NCBI GenBank assembly: GCA_022842065.1
Contig: JALHQH010000046.1
Coordinates: forward strand, 34,187 to 98,186
From: Caldilineaceae bacterium
GTDB lineage: Bacteria > Chloroflexota > Anaerolineae > Caldilineales > Caldilineaceae
Reading direction: 5' to 3'
DNA length: 64,000 bases
The notes under the pieces were generated by a model that saw nothing but the letters and a program-made list of their open reading frames with translations, had not been told where the DNA came from and ran no database searches. The position numbers and the translations under genes are program-made. Below, one piece after another: positions 31,331 through 40,152 of this stretch; position 1 is the stretch's first letter; each line of letters starts with the position of its first letter.

Positions 31331-32926
31331 TCATTCTGCCGGCAACATGGCTTGAATGGTTGCCAGTGTATCTGCTGCTTCAATCTTTTTATCATGTCGC
31401 CAACGTAAGATGCGCGGAAACCGCACGGCAATCCCTGACTTGTGGCGATTTGACCGCTGGATCGCTTCAAAGGCTAGCTCAAAAACTAATTCCGGTTTCA
31501 CCGCGCGCACTGGGCCAAATTTTTCTTTTGTATTTGCTCGCACAAAACGGTCCACCTGGCGGATCTCTTCATCGGTCAATCCAGAGTAGGCTTTGGCAAA
31601 AGGGACCAAGTTGCCGGCCTCATCCCACACCCCAAAGGTATAATCGGTATAGAGACTGGCCCGTTTGCCCGAACCGCGCTGCGCGTTGATCAGCACCGCG
31701 TCAACCGTGTAGGGATTGATCTTCCACTTCCACCAATCGCCCCGTTGCCGGCCGACCCGGTAGGGTGAATCGACTCGCTTGAGCATAAAGCCCTCGACCA
31801 TACGGTCGCGGCTTTCTTCACGACGTATCGCTAACGCTTCCCAGGTGGGCGCTGCGGCCAGTGGTGAGAGCAAGATGGTCGTGCTGTTTAAGGCTGTGAT
31901 AACTTCGGCTAGTCGGGCGCGCCGCGCAGTGAGAGGATATTCGCGCCAATCCAGCCCATCGGCTTCCAACAAATCGTAACAGAGGAAAATGACCGGCACT
32001 TCGGCCAGCAGCTTCTTGCCCAGGGTTTTACGCCCGATGCGCCGCTGTAGCTGGGCAAAGGGCATGACCTTGCCATCAAACCAAGGCAATAACTCGCCAT
32101 CAAGTACGGTGCCGTCTGGCAGGTGGGCGGCAACCGCAACTACTTCTGGATAGCGATCCGTGACCAGTTCTTCACCGCGGCTCCACAAGAAGGTTTCACC
32201 CCCGCGCCGGATCAGTTGGGCGCGAATGCCATCCCACTTCCATTCGACCTGCCATTGATCGCGCGCACCTAATGTCGCAGCCGGCTCAGTTTCCAGTGGG
32301 TAAGCCAGAAAGAAAGGGTAAGGCCGGCTGCTATCCGTATCGGTGGTAGCAGGGTGGATTAACTCAGTATAAAAGGCTGGCGTCGGCTCCCACTGGCCCA
32401 TCAAGCGATGCGCGAGGGCGGCTGTCTCAATGCCACTGCGATCGGCCAGCGCACGGACCACCAATTTCTGTGAGACCCCAACGCGAAAGCCACCGGTGAT
32501 CAATTTGTTCCAGATGAAGCGTTGGGGGCGGCTCAACTTTTGCCATGCTTGGACAATCGCCGCCCGCTGTTGGGCTTCGGGCAACGCTTGTAGGGGCAGC
32601 AGCCGTTCTTCTACCCATTCGTGTAGTGGCCGATCACTCTCGACCGTGGTCTCAGGTAGGAGCAGAGTGATCGTTTCGGCAATATCACCGACCGCATCAT
32701 AACTTTCGCCAAAGAGCCAGTCGGGCACACTGGCGACCGCCGCCGCCCATTCGGCCAATTTACGCCCATTGACCGCCCGCCGCGGGCGGCGACCAATCAG
32801 AAAATGGAGCACCCAGGCGGCGTCTTCGGGCGGTGCCGCGCGAAAATAGGCCTCCAGCAGGGCAATCTTGGCGTTGGTCTTATTGGTCTCGTCGAGGGCG
32901 GTGTAGAGGTCGGCAAAAGTTTTCAC
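31331..32926 (-). CDS. ATP-dependent DNA ligase (ligase-associated set)
   Basis: 531 residues from a GTG at 32926. The N-terminal DNA-binding domain (about 1-205) precedes the nucleotidyltransferase core with active-site Lys230 in EWKWDGIRAQ, which forms the AMP adduct. VLDGELLPW, an EGFMLKR motif V segment and a WWKWK motif VI-like segment follow, then an OB fold with FGVWDEAGNLVPF. This is the ligase type that defines the ligase-associated repair set with the helicase at 726-3239 and the exonuclease at 34712-35764. It ends 4 bp from the end of the convergent NACHT gene. It seals nicks or breaks during DNA repair; replication would normally use the NAD-dependent LigA. Confidence 0.93.
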   Translation of the reverse strand: MKTFADLYTALDETNKTNAKIALLEAYFRAAPPEDAAWVLHFLIGRRPRRAVNGRKLAEWAAAVASVPDWLFGESYDAVGDIAETITLLLPETTVESDRPLHEWVEERLLPLQALPEAQQRAAIVQAWQKLSRPQRFIWNKLITGGFRVGVSQKLVVRALADRSGIETAALAHRLMGQWEPTPAFYTELIHPATTDTDSSRPYPFFLAYPLETEPAATLGARDQWQVEWKWDGIRAQLIRRGGETFLWSRGEELVTDRYPEVVAVAAHLPDGTVLDGELLPWFDGKVMPFAQLQRRIGRKTLGKKLLAEVPVIFLCYDLLEADGLDWREYPLTARRARLAEVITALNSTTILLSPLAAAPTWEALAIRREESRDRMVEGFMLKRVDSPYRVGRQRGDWWKWKINPYTVDAVLINAQRGSGKRASLYTDYTFGVWDEAGNLVPFAKAYSGLTDEEIRQVDRFVRANTKEKFGPVRAVKPELVFELAFEAIQRSNRHKSGIAVRFPRILRWRHDKKIEAADTLATIQAMLPAE

Positions 32927-32987
32927 GGTCTAATGAATTCCTGTTGGTATCCTGTAATATGCACGCGATTATGGACGATTTGGGTTG

Positions 32988-32993
32988 ATTATA
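32988..32993 (-). promoter_or_regulatory. -10 box upstream of DNA ligase
   Basis: GCTATAAT on the minus strand (TATAAT 32993-32988), 61 bp before the ligase start at 32926. No convincing -35 element. Confidence 0.4.
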
Positions 32994-33082
32994 GCATAAA
33001 TGCACGCTGCCGCAGTGAGGCGGCCATGATTTGGGGCCGGGAGGCTACGATAAATGCATTTCAGTTTATGCGTGGCTTGAAC

Positions 33083-33088
33083 TATAAT
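33083..33088 (+). promoter_or_regulatory. -10 box of sugar isomerase gene
   Basis: TATAAT 46 bp upstream of ATG 33135; the region at the -35 position is weak. AAAGGA at 33119-33125 serves as ribosome binding site. Confidence 0.45.
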
Positions 33089-33134
33089 CAGGTAACTGTC
33101 ACCTTCCCCACCCATAACCAAAGGATCACCAACC

Positions 33135-33935
33135 ATGAAGATCGGTATGAACTCGGGTACTTTCCCCGCCACCATGACCCCCGACCAGAAAGTGGAAGCG
33201 ACGGCGCGCGTCGGTGCCACCGGATTAGAACTCAATATTGACACGAATCAACTGTGGACGCAGCGCCTTGATGGGGCGGCGCGCAAGGCGCTGCGCCGGC
33301 AAGCACAGGCTGCCGGCGTTGAAATCACCTCGCTCTGTATGAATGCCCATTGGGTTTTCAATTTGGCGAGTCCCGATGTGCGTATTCGTGATCTGGGCGT
33401 TAGCTTGCTGCTCGATGCGATTGAAATGGCCGGTGAATTGGGCGCAGGAGCGATTCTCGTGCCCGGCTGTGATCAAGATCAATCACCGGCGAACAAGTGG
33501 GAGCTCTTTCGCGATGGCGTGATGCAGGCGCTTGGTGCGGCGCAGAAGGCCGGTGTGAAGCTGGCGTTGGAGGCGGTCAACAGACCATTTCTCCTTGATA
33601 CGGCCAGACTATTGCAAATGATCGAGGATTGTGGCGGGTCAGAGGTGTTGGGCATCTATCTGGACGTAGGCAATTCTACCAGCAGCGGGTTGAATCCAGC
33701 CGATGAAATCCTGGCAGCGGGTTCACGTACCATCCTCACTCATGTCAAAGATTGGAACCCAGCTGATCGTAACGAGCGTCTGTTAGGGGCCGGTGCTGTG
33801 GACTTTCCGGCTTCACTTGCTGCACTGCGCACCATTGGCTATAATGATTATCTGTTAGTTGAGTTGCCGCCCGATCCGAATGATAGTGATAGCGTTGCCC
33901 GTCATTCCGTGCAATTTTTGCAGGGAATGCGCTAG
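33135..33935 (+). CDS. Sugar phosphate isomerase/epimerase-like TIM barrel
   Basis: 266 residues starting MKIGMNSGTFP. The xylose-isomerase-like TIM barrel (AP endonuclease 2 family) is shown by GATGLELNID, the metal-ligand strands VKLALEAVNRPF (Glu) and GIYLDVGNS (Asp), THVKDWNPAD (His) and the closing YLLVELPP (Glu). These residues would hold a divalent metal for aldose-ketose isomerisation or epimerisation; the substrate is not evident. A second family member lies at 36652-37437, so this stretch may serve inositol or rare-sugar metabolism, but no transporter or dehydrogenase accompanies them. Confidence 0.87.
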   Translation: MKIGMNSGTFPATMTPDQKVEATARVGATGLELNIDTNQLWTQRLDGAARKALRRQAQAAGVEITSLCMNAHWVFNLASPDVRIRDLGVSLLLDAIEMAGELGAGAILVPGCDQDQSPANKWELFRDGVMQALGAAQKAGVKLALEAVNRPFLLDTARLLQMIEDCGGSEVLGIYLDVGNSTSSGLNPADEILAAGSRTILTHVKDWNPADRNERLLGAGAVDFPASLAALRTIGYNDYLLVELPPDPNDSDSVARHSVQFLQGMR

Positions 33936-34014
33936 GCTGTCTATCCATCGGCTTTAGTCAAATCAGGAATTCATATGGCCAAACAGACTAAAAGTGAAAC
34001 TGTCCCTGCCGCTG

Positions 34015-34632
34015 TCAAACCACACTATGTTGGAAGAGGCTGTTTGCTTTGATCTGCAATCCCGGTAAAACGTTGGATTCAAGCAGATCGTCAGCGGTGT
34101 ACTGGCCAAGGAGTGCGTACTCACCATCCGTCAGTCGGTAAATCTCGACGCCACGCAGCTTGGGATCAACGAGCCAATATTCTGCAACACCATGCTGCTC
34201 ATAGGCACGATATTTCACCTGGCGGTCCAAACGAATCGAACTGGGCGAGATCACTTCTACAATCAAATCCGGCGCACCGTCGCAAAACTGGGGCGTCAGG
34301 ATGGATTGGTGCGCTTTGCAGATGAAAAGAACGTCGGGTTGCACCGGTCTTGCGCTTTCCGATAGATGCACTTCGATCGGGGCAGTTAGTACGATACCTA
34401 AGTCATCCGCAATTGTATGAAATTGCAGGTAAAATAAAATTCTGCTTACTGCATATTGATGTTCAATTGTTGGCGCATTTGCCACGTAAAGCACCCCCTC
34501 AATGATTTCATAGCGCTTCCCGTCATCGGGCAGTTGCAAATAATCTTCATAGCGCCAAGATCGTTGTGCCGCGTGGCCGTTTCGCACGGTCTGCGCAGTT
34601 TTATCGGGAGCGATAAGTGCTTGTACTGTCAT
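34015..34632 (-). CDS. Uma2 family (PD-(D/E)XK nuclease-like) protein
   Basis: 205 residues from ATG 34632 behind AAAGGAG. The family pattern is clear: an opening YEDYLQLPDDGKRYEIIEG, then PVQPDVLFI, PDLIVEVISPSS with the acidic pair, and KYRAYEQHGVAEYWLVDP. Uma2 proteins carry a restriction-endonuclease-like fold and are abundant, often in many copies, in Cyanobacteria and Chloroflexota; their role is unsettled (nuclease or mobile-element linked). No toxin, transposase or partner gene is adjacent; it sits between the sugar isomerase and the exonuclease. Confidence 0.88.
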   Translation of the reverse strand: MTVQALIAPDKTAQTVRNGHAAQRSWRYEDYLQLPDDGKRYEIIEGVLYVANAPTIEHQYAVSRILFYLQFHTIADDLGIVLTAPIEVHLSESARPVQPDVLFICKAHQSILTPQFCDGAPDLIVEVISPSSIRLDRQVKYRAYEQHGVAEYWLVDPKLRGVEIYRLTDGEYALLGQYTADDLLESNVLPGLQIKANSLFQHSVV

Positions 34633-34711
34633 GCCACGACTCCTTTCCTCAATCCAAATCCACTGGGCGTTTCCGCCGGTCGTTGTAGTGTAGCAGTTCT
34701 CCTCGCTAGCG

Positions 34712-35764
34712 TCAATCCGTCCGCTCTGCCTCGCTACGCTTTTCCTCATCGCCAACGGCCTCGGCGCTATCATCTACCTCGCCGGCAAAACGCGTCTCAA
34801 TGCCATAGGCGTCGATCCCCTGTTCGCGCAAATAGCGCACCACGACCGGCACATAACCGTGGGTCACGCCAATCCGCTCAGCCCCGGTCGCTTTGATGGT
34901 CGCCATCAGTGCACGCCAATCTACATGATCAGAGAGGACGAAGCCGCGGTCAACCGCACGTTGGCGGCGCGCCCCACGAATGCGCATCCAGCCCGAAACA
35001 TAGCCGGCGCTAAAGTTACCAAAACGGTTGAGCCAACTGGTGCCGCGCACCGAGGTCGGCGCACAGATCAGCGCCCTGCCCAAATCCGCTTTCGTCGCCG
35101 TCATTGCATAGGTGGTGGCGGGTAACGTAATGCCACTGGCACGGTACGCCTGGTTGAGCCGTTCGGTCGCGCCGTGGGTGAGGATCGGGCCAATCGAGGC
35201 ATCAATACCGGCCAGCACCCGTTGTGCTTTGCCCAGGGCATAACAGTAGAGCACACTTGCCCGCCCTGCTGCCGCATTCTGTTGCCACCAAGCGTTGATC
35301 TCGTCAAAGACCAACTGTTGTGGCTGCCAGGCATAGATGGGCAAGCCAAAGGTCGCTTCGGTGATAAAGCTGTGGCACGGCACGACCTCAAAGGGCGCAC
35401 AAGTTGCATCCGCTTCGGTTTTGTAATCACCGCTGATCACCCACACTTCGCCCTGGTGCTCCACGCGAATCTGCGCCGAGCCAAGAATGTGGCCGGCCGG
35501 ATGAAAGGAGATGCGCACGCCGTGATGGATCAATGGCACGCCATAGGGCTGGGTTTGCATGTTGGCATCAGGCCCCAGGCGCGTCCGAAAGACCTGTTTG
35601 CCGGCTTCAGCGACCAGGTAATGGTCACAGCCCCACGCATAGTGATCAGCGTGCGCATGAGTGACCACTGCGCGGGCGACCGGCTGCCAGGGATCGATGT
35701 GAAAGTCGCCTGGTGGACAGTAAAAGCCGGCCGGCGTGTTGATGAGTAGCGGTTGGTTAGTCAT
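34712..35764 (-). CDS. Ligase-associated metallo-beta-lactamase exonuclease
   Basis: 350 residues. The metal-binding motif HAHADH (36-41) opens a metallo-beta-lactamase/beta-CASP-like fold. FHPAGHILGSAQI, SGDYKTEADATCAPFE, TEATFGLPIY and the late LSDHVDW and THGY segments match the SNM1-like ligase-associated DNA exonuclease family. It would trim DNA ends before sealing by the ligase encoded 1.8 kb further left on the same strand, separated from it by two unrelated genes. The charged C-terminal 25 residues look like an unstructured tail. The start codon follows a -10 box by only 6 bp. Confidence 0.92.
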   Translation of the reverse strand: MTNQPLLINTPAGFYCPPGDFHIDPWQPVARAVVTHAHADHYAWGCDHYLVAEAGKQVFRTRLGPDANMQTQPYGVPLIHHGVRISFHPAGHILGSAQIRVEHQGEVWVISGDYKTEADATCAPFEVVPCHSFITEATFGLPIYAWQPQQLVFDEINAWWQQNAAAGRASVLYCYALGKAQRVLAGIDASIGPILTHGATERLNQAYRASGITLPATTYAMTATKADLGRALICAPTSVRGTSWLNRFGNFSAGYVSGWMRIRGARRQRAVDRGFVLSDHVDWRALMATIKATGAERIGVTHGYVPVVVRYLREQGIDAYGIETRFAGEVDDSAEAVGDEEKRSEAERTD

Positions 35765-35770
35765 CCTTTG

Positions 35771-35776
35771 ATTATA
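35771..35776 (-). promoter_or_regulatory. -10 box, near-leaderless exonuclease start
   Basis: GCTATAAT on the minus strand, TATAAT at 35776-35771, 6 bp before ATG 35764; transcription would start on or next to the start codon. AAAGG also fills that gap, so a ribosome binding site role for a longer transcript cannot be excluded. Confidence 0.45.
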
Positions 35777-35844
35777 GCGCGTGCTTTGCTGGAATCAGTG
35801 GTTCAGCAGCCAATCTCCGGTGTGCATCCTGTGCCATTTTCGGG

Positions 35845-35850
35845 TACAAT
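35845..35850 (+). promoter_or_regulatory. -10 box, near-leaderless membrane protein start
   Basis: TACAAT 7 bp before ATG 35858 with no ribosome binding site between, so the message is probably leaderless. It is divergent from the exonuclease promoter 70 bp away. Confidence 0.4.
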
Positions 35851-35857
35851 AAGCGCT

Positions 35858-36580
35858 ATGACGCTTGCCTCAACTGGTCATTCAGCAACTAATCTACCTC
35901 CGCGCCCGGCGCGCGCGCAAGCTCGCTGGCTGCAACTGTGGCGCTGGCTATTGCCTGCGGCTGGTCTTTTGACATTGGTCGGCTATTTTGGCCCTTGGGT
36001 ACCCCATCCTGTTGCCGGCTTGGTCGTTACTGGGTTGGATCTAGGCGAATATGTTAAATTTCTGCCGGTGGTACGGAGTGGCGAAGTTATGCTCTGGCGT
36101 GAGAGCTTTTATCTGCCATTGGTGACCGTCAGCCTTGCCTTTAGCAGCGCCGCTTTTCACCCTGGGCAGCGCCGCCACTGGTTGTTCCGTAGTGGCTTCT
36201 TGCTGGTGGCCGCGGTGGCGGCGCTCAACTTGCTCCCGCCGGCGTGGAGTCCTGCCGTGTTGCGTCTGCCGGAATTTCGCCAGCAGGTGTTAGCGTTGGT
36301 GGGTTGTCTGGCTGCGGTCGCGCTCAGCCCTTTTCTGGCGCTGCTCCCGCGGTGGCTGACGGCACCGAGTCTCATCCTGCTGAGTGTTGCTGCGCTCTGG
36401 TGGCCGCTGCCGCATTTCCTGCGTATTCTACCTGCCATCAGCGCGCTTTATCAGCAACCGCTGATGCCGGGGTGGGGTTTCTATGTGACCGGTATCGGCT
36501 TGCTGCTGTTGATCGCTACTCAGTGGATTGTCCTTCAGCTCTCCTGCCCAGCGACCACAGAAACGCCGCTGTCGTCGTGA
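35858..36580 (+). CDS. Polytopic membrane protein of unknown function
   Basis: 240 residues from ATG 35858. After a basic start (PPRPARAQARWLQLWRW) there are about six to seven hydrophobic segments, for example LLPAAGLLTLVGYFGPWV, VTVSLAFSSAAFH, FLLVAAVAALNLL, VLALVGCLAAVALSPFLALL, LILLSVAALWW and YVTGIGLLLLIATQWIVL. I recognise no catalytic motif or named family. It is followed 71 bp later by a sugar-isomerase-like gene on the same strand. Confidence 0.75.
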   Translation: MTLASTGHSATNLPPRPARAQARWLQLWRWLLPAAGLLTLVGYFGPWVPHPVAGLVVTGLDLGEYVKFLPVVRSGEVMLWRESFYLPLVTVSLAFSSAAFHPGQRRHWLFRSGFLLVAAVAALNLLPPAWSPAVLRLPEFRQQVLALVGCLAAVALSPFLALLPRWLTAPSLILLSVAALWWPLPHFLRILPAISALYQQPLMPGWGFYVTGIGLLLLIATQWIVLQLSCPATTETPLSS

Positions 36581-36651
36581 CTGCAGCTTGCGTACTGCCC
36601 TGTGTCTTTACCTAATAACCATCAACTTTTTGTCAGTAACGGAGTAACAAC

Positions 36652-37437
36652 GTGCAGCTTGGGATGGTAACAAATGGGCGGCTGAGCTTGGCCAAGGAGA
36701 TCGAGTGGCTGGCCGCGCAAGGCTTCACCTTGATTGATTTGACCTTGGAGGCACCAGCGGCAGCACCAGAAACAGTGAAGTGGCCAGAGGTACGCCAGGC
36801 GATCGCGGCCCACGGTTTAACCACCGTCTGTCGGGCGGCAACCTATTTGCCGCTGGATAACCCTTCGTCACTGGTGCGGCAGGCTGCCTTGGACGAATTC
36901 AAACGGGCCATTGATGCCACTGCCGCTGTCGGCTGTGGTTTGTGTACAATTCGTTTTGGTGGCTGGCCGGCCCATTTGGATGAGCAGAGTGGCTATGAAT
37001 ATTATCGGCAGCTCTTTACCATCCTGCTCAATCACGGCCGTCTACAGGGGGTAGCGGTGGCCTTGGAGAATAGCCCGCACAATGAGCATCAGCTAAAGTA
37101 TTTCCGCGAAATCTTCCAGCGCTTGCCGGATCTGAAGCTAGCCTATCATGTTGGCCACGGTAATCTAAACACCGTCCAAAGTATGACCCGCGAATATCTC
37201 TTTGCCCTGGCCGATCGGCTGGTCCATGTGCGAATCAGCGACAACGATGGCCGGCATCATGCCTATTTGCCCCTTGGCGTGCCGGCCACAGGTGGTCTCT
37301 ATTGGCCGCGTGATCTACAGATTTTACGCAGCTTTCGTTTTGATGGGACAATTGCCCTGCAGATTGATGGCGAGCGACGTTGGGGGGCGGGCAGTGCCGC
37401 GCTGCTGCGCGAAGCCTGGTTGGCCGCCGGCATCTGA
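36652..37437 (+). CDS. Sugar phosphate isomerase/epimerase-like TIM barrel (second)
   Basis: 261 residues from GTG 36652 with GGAG at 36641-36644. The TIM-barrel pattern includes FTLIDLTLEAP, TIRFGGWPAH, VAVALENSPHNEH (Glu ligand), LAYHVGHGNL (His) and LVHVRISDND (His/Asp), matching the AP endonuclease 2/xylose-isomerase-like superfamily. It is a distant paralogue of the gene at 33135-33935. It ends 13 bp from the stop of the convergent LCP gene. The substrate is unknown; the divalent metal site seems intact. Confidence 0.82.
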   Translation: MQLGMVTNGRLSLAKEIEWLAAQGFTLIDLTLEAPAAAPETVKWPEVRQAIAAHGLTTVCRAATYLPLDNPSSLVRQAALDEFKRAIDATAAVGCGLCTIRFGGWPAHLDEQSGYEYYRQLFTILLNHGRLQGVAVALENSPHNEHQLKYFREIFQRLPDLKLAYHVGHGNLNTVQSMTREYLFALADRLVHVRISDNDGRHHAYLPLGVPATGGLYWPRDLQILRSFRFDGTIALQIDGERRWGAGSAALLREAWLAAGI

Positions 37438-37450
37438 ACGCCAGCTTTAT

Positions 37451-38734
37451 TTATCCGCCACCGGTTGTGGTCTGACTGACCGGCGCACTGGCATTCGGTG
37501 CCGGCACAGATTGGATGCCCGCATCCGTCACCACCGGGAGGGTGCCAACCGGGACGGGGGGACATTGCTCTGACGCGCGCCGATTTGTGGCTGCCATGGC
37601 TGGGGCATCCCACACGCCGTTGACCACAGCTCGTACCCGTCCTGCGTTGGCAATCCGCAGCACTGCGGCTCCTTGCTCGGTTGTAAAGCCTTGGAGATCG
37701 GCCAGCGTCAGGCCACCCGCGCGTACATTTTCAGCATTGAACGACAGCCCCGTACGTGTTAGATCAATCAGCTCCAACATACTCAGATCAGTTGAGAAGG
37801 TATCTTGGAAGGCACTCCATAATTCTGGAAAACGCGTGATCAGATTGGTGCTGAGCATTTTATCGCGCAGCGCCCACAGAAATTGCCGTTGCCGTGCCGA
37901 CCGCCCAATATCGCTCTCCCGCAGGCGTAGGCGTACAAACCAATAAGCATCTTCGCCATCCAAGAAATTATCGCCGGCCGGCAAGGTAAAGTAGTCCCAC
38001 GCCTGTGTCGTTAAATTGAAGATCGGCTCATAAAAGGGACAGTCGAGATAGACATTGACCCCACCAATGGCATCGACAACGTTGACAAAACCATCCATCT
38101 GAATGCGTACCCAATGGTTGGTTTCAATGCCCAGGGTTGCGCTCAGAATTGAGGAGATCAACTGTGGGCCACCACCATAGCCCCCGTTTCGTTCGCCCAG
38201 GAAATCGGCCTGATTGATCCGTCCATACCCATAGCCGGGAATCTGGACATAGAGATCACGCGGAATACTAAAGACCGCGGCTTTCCCTTGTGCTCGATCA
38301 ATGCCGACAATCATAATGACATCGGTTCGCCAACTACCCTCGCCGGCGCGCCGGTCGGTGCCGAGGACAAGATAGTTATCCGTCTGTTGCCAGCTTGCCG
38401 CCGGACCAATCGGTGCTTCCCAGACGACCGGCGGAATCGTGGTATTGGTCGTGGTTGCATTCGTTGTCGCAGCCACTGCCGCTGCCACCGGCAGCGGTTG
38501 GCGTGGGCTGGGCGCAATTACGCGTCCGATAATGGTTGGGTAGGGGCGACGCGCCAAGGCTTGGGCCGCGGGTAGTGGATTGGTTTCGTCGGCAAGGGGT
38601 GGTGTTGGCTGTTCTTGCCCCGTTAGTGCTGTTGTGCTGGCGCGTACAGCCAACTGTGCGCCCTCATAGAAAAAACTGGCCAGAGTAAAAAGCACGGCAA
38701 CAACGAGCACTTGGCGAACGCGTAAACCATTCAT
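37451..38734 (-). CDS. LytR-CpsA-Psr family protein
   Basis: 427 residues from ATG 38734 behind GGAG; the frame runs on to 38821, but without membrane topology signals. An N-terminal anchor (VLVVAVLFTLASFFYEGA) precedes the LCP domain (about 110-330): DNYLVLGTDRRAGE, WRTDVIMIVGID, SIPRDLYVQIPGYGYGRINQA and RSARQRQFLWAL carry the Arg/Asp residues that bind polyprenyl pyrophosphate. LCP enzymes attach glycopolymers to the cell wall or to proteins. A C-terminal extension (about 335-427) resembles a LytR_C-like region. A paralogue lies immediately upstream at 38930-40060. Confidence 0.92.
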   Translation of the reverse strand: MNGLRVRQVLVVAVLFTLASFFYEGAQLAVRASTTALTGQEQPTPPLADETNPLPAAQALARRPYPTIIGRVIAPSPRQPLPVAAAVAATTNATTTNTTIPPVVWEAPIGPAASWQQTDNYLVLGTDRRAGEGSWRTDVIMIVGIDRAQGKAAVFSIPRDLYVQIPGYGYGRINQADFLGERNGGYGGGPQLISSILSATLGIETNHWVRIQMDGFVNVVDAIGGVNVYLDCPFYEPIFNLTTQAWDYFTLPAGDNFLDGEDAYWFVRLRLRESDIGRSARQRQFLWALRDKMLSTNLITRFPELWSAFQDTFSTDLSMLELIDLTRTGLSFNAENVRAGGLTLADLQGFTTEQGAAVLRIANAGRVRAVVNGVWDAPAMAATNRRASEQCPPVPVGTLPVVTDAGIQSVPAPNASAPVSQTTTGGG

Positions 38735-38929
38735 ATAAATTTCTCCGCAAAACGGGCGCAGGCCTTCTACGTTTCCTGCACGATCAGTTGCGCGTCGTAG
38801 CTGCGTTATCAAACAGCACATTGCTACGGCAGCTAAACAGGGCCTAGTGCTAGCGTAAGCAAGTGGCGAATACTTTCGTGGACACGACCCGATTTTTAAT
38901 GCTGCACACGCCGCCGGTCGGCGTGCTGC

Positions 38930-40060
38930 TTACGGGCAGCGCGCCGGTGTATTAGAATTAGTAAAGGGGGGCTTTTCAAAGATCTTGTTGGTTTCTGCCC
39001 GCACGGCTGCCCAATTGGGGATAAAGACTGACATTCCCAATCGCCAGCCGCCGGTCAACATGGTGGGGGGGGCCAATACGAGGCCATGGACATCTTGTTC
39101 TTCTAAGCTAAGCACAAAACGCACCAGTTGGAGCGCAGTAACAATCCCAATATCGCTGTCAATTGAAGCTGCCAATGCTTGATAGATTGCAGGCAGCTTC
39201 GGTAACAAATTTTCATTGAGAATTTGATTGCGCACGGCCCAGGCAAAACGTTGCTGTCGGCGGGCGCGGTCTAGATCACCGCCCATATAGCGGCTGCGTA
39301 CATATTTGAGCGCCTGATCGCCCGTCAGCCGCACAATGCCTGGCTTTAGATCCAGACCCGCCGCACCCCACGTGACCATATCGCGGTAAGGACAATCAAT
39401 CTGGAGCTCGATCCCATTCAGGGCATCCACAAAAGCCTTGAACGACTCAAAATCAAAGCGCATGTAGTGGTCGATGCGAATGTCCATGTGCTTACGGATC
39501 AGCGTTTTCAGCAGCGCCGGACCGCCACCACCAGGTTGATCTTGCTCTCCCAGGTAGTCCACGGTATTGATGCGATTGGGACTGTGATTGGGGATCGCTT
39601 CTAAATAGAGATCGCGCGGGATGGAGATTACACCAGCCGCCCCCGCGTCCAAATCCAGCGCCACGATCATCATGACATCGGTGCGCCAGTTGGGCGTATT
39701 CGGGCGCTGATCGCTGCCCAGCACCAGAATATTCAGTGTGCGGGTCAACGGCGGACGGAGATCGGGGGTGGGGGCGCTCTGTTGCGTTGCGGGTGAGGCT
39801 GTTGACATTGGCGCCGTTGCCAGGTTGATCGTAACGGTGGTTGCCGTCGGCGGTGATTGCCGCGTCACGGTGGCCGCGGCCACCTCCTGCACACTAGCCG
39901 ACAGTGGCTCCGCTGCTGGTGCAGACTGCGCATCGTCGGCACAGGCCGCCATCACAAAGAGCAGCCCGCCGGCACCCACGCTAATGCAGAAAATCAATAG
40001 AAGTTGACGCACCCACTGGCGAAAGGGCTGGTCGGTGAGTGTGAGATCGATTTTTTTCAC
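38930..40060 (-). CDS. LytR-CpsA-Psr family protein (second)
   Basis: 376 residues from GTG 40060. A hydrophobic N-terminal segment ending in VMAACADD could be a membrane anchor or a lipoprotein signal with lipidated Cys. The LCP domain follows at about 105-320: LNILVLGSDQRPN, WRTDVMMIVALDLD, SIPRDLYLEAIPNHSPNRIN and DLDRARRQQRFAWAVR. It shares order, length and motifs with the neighbour at 37451-38734, a tandem duplication. Both probably transfer wall glycopolymers and would be functionally linked to the polysaccharide genes near 57.6-61.2 kb. Confidence 0.92.
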   Translation of the reverse strand: MKKIDLTLTDQPFRQWVRQLLLIFCISVGAGGLLFVMAACADDAQSAPAAEPLSASVQEVAAATVTRQSPPTATTVTINLATAPMSTASPATQQSAPTPDLRPPLTRTLNILVLGSDQRPNTPNWRTDVMMIVALDLDAGAAGVISIPRDLYLEAIPNHSPNRINTVDYLGEQDQPGGGGPALLKTLIRKHMDIRIDHYMRFDFESFKAFVDALNGIELQIDCPYRDMVTWGAAGLDLKPGIVRLTGDQALKYVRSRYMGGDLDRARRQQRFAWAVRNQILNENLLPKLPAIYQALAASIDSDIGIVTALQLVRFVLSLEEQDVHGLVLAPPTMLTGGWRLGMSVFIPNWAAVRAETNKIFEKPPFTNSNTPARCP

Positions 40061-40152
40061 GGAAAAAACCGCACCTAATTGGGCTGGATGGCTGATAGTT
40101 TGAAACTTACACGATTCGTCATACCCTACGTTGTAAGTTTTAATTGATTAAA

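Noticed and set aside
34712..35764. Alternative reading of this gene as an RNA-processing beta-CASP nuclease
   Set aside because: Motif order and pairing with an ATP-dependent ligase favour the ligase-associated DNA exonuclease family.
38904..38928. GC-rich hairpin between the two LCP genes
   Set aside because: Stem of about 7 bp followed by an A-run rather than a T-run on the transcribed strand; not convincing as a terminator.
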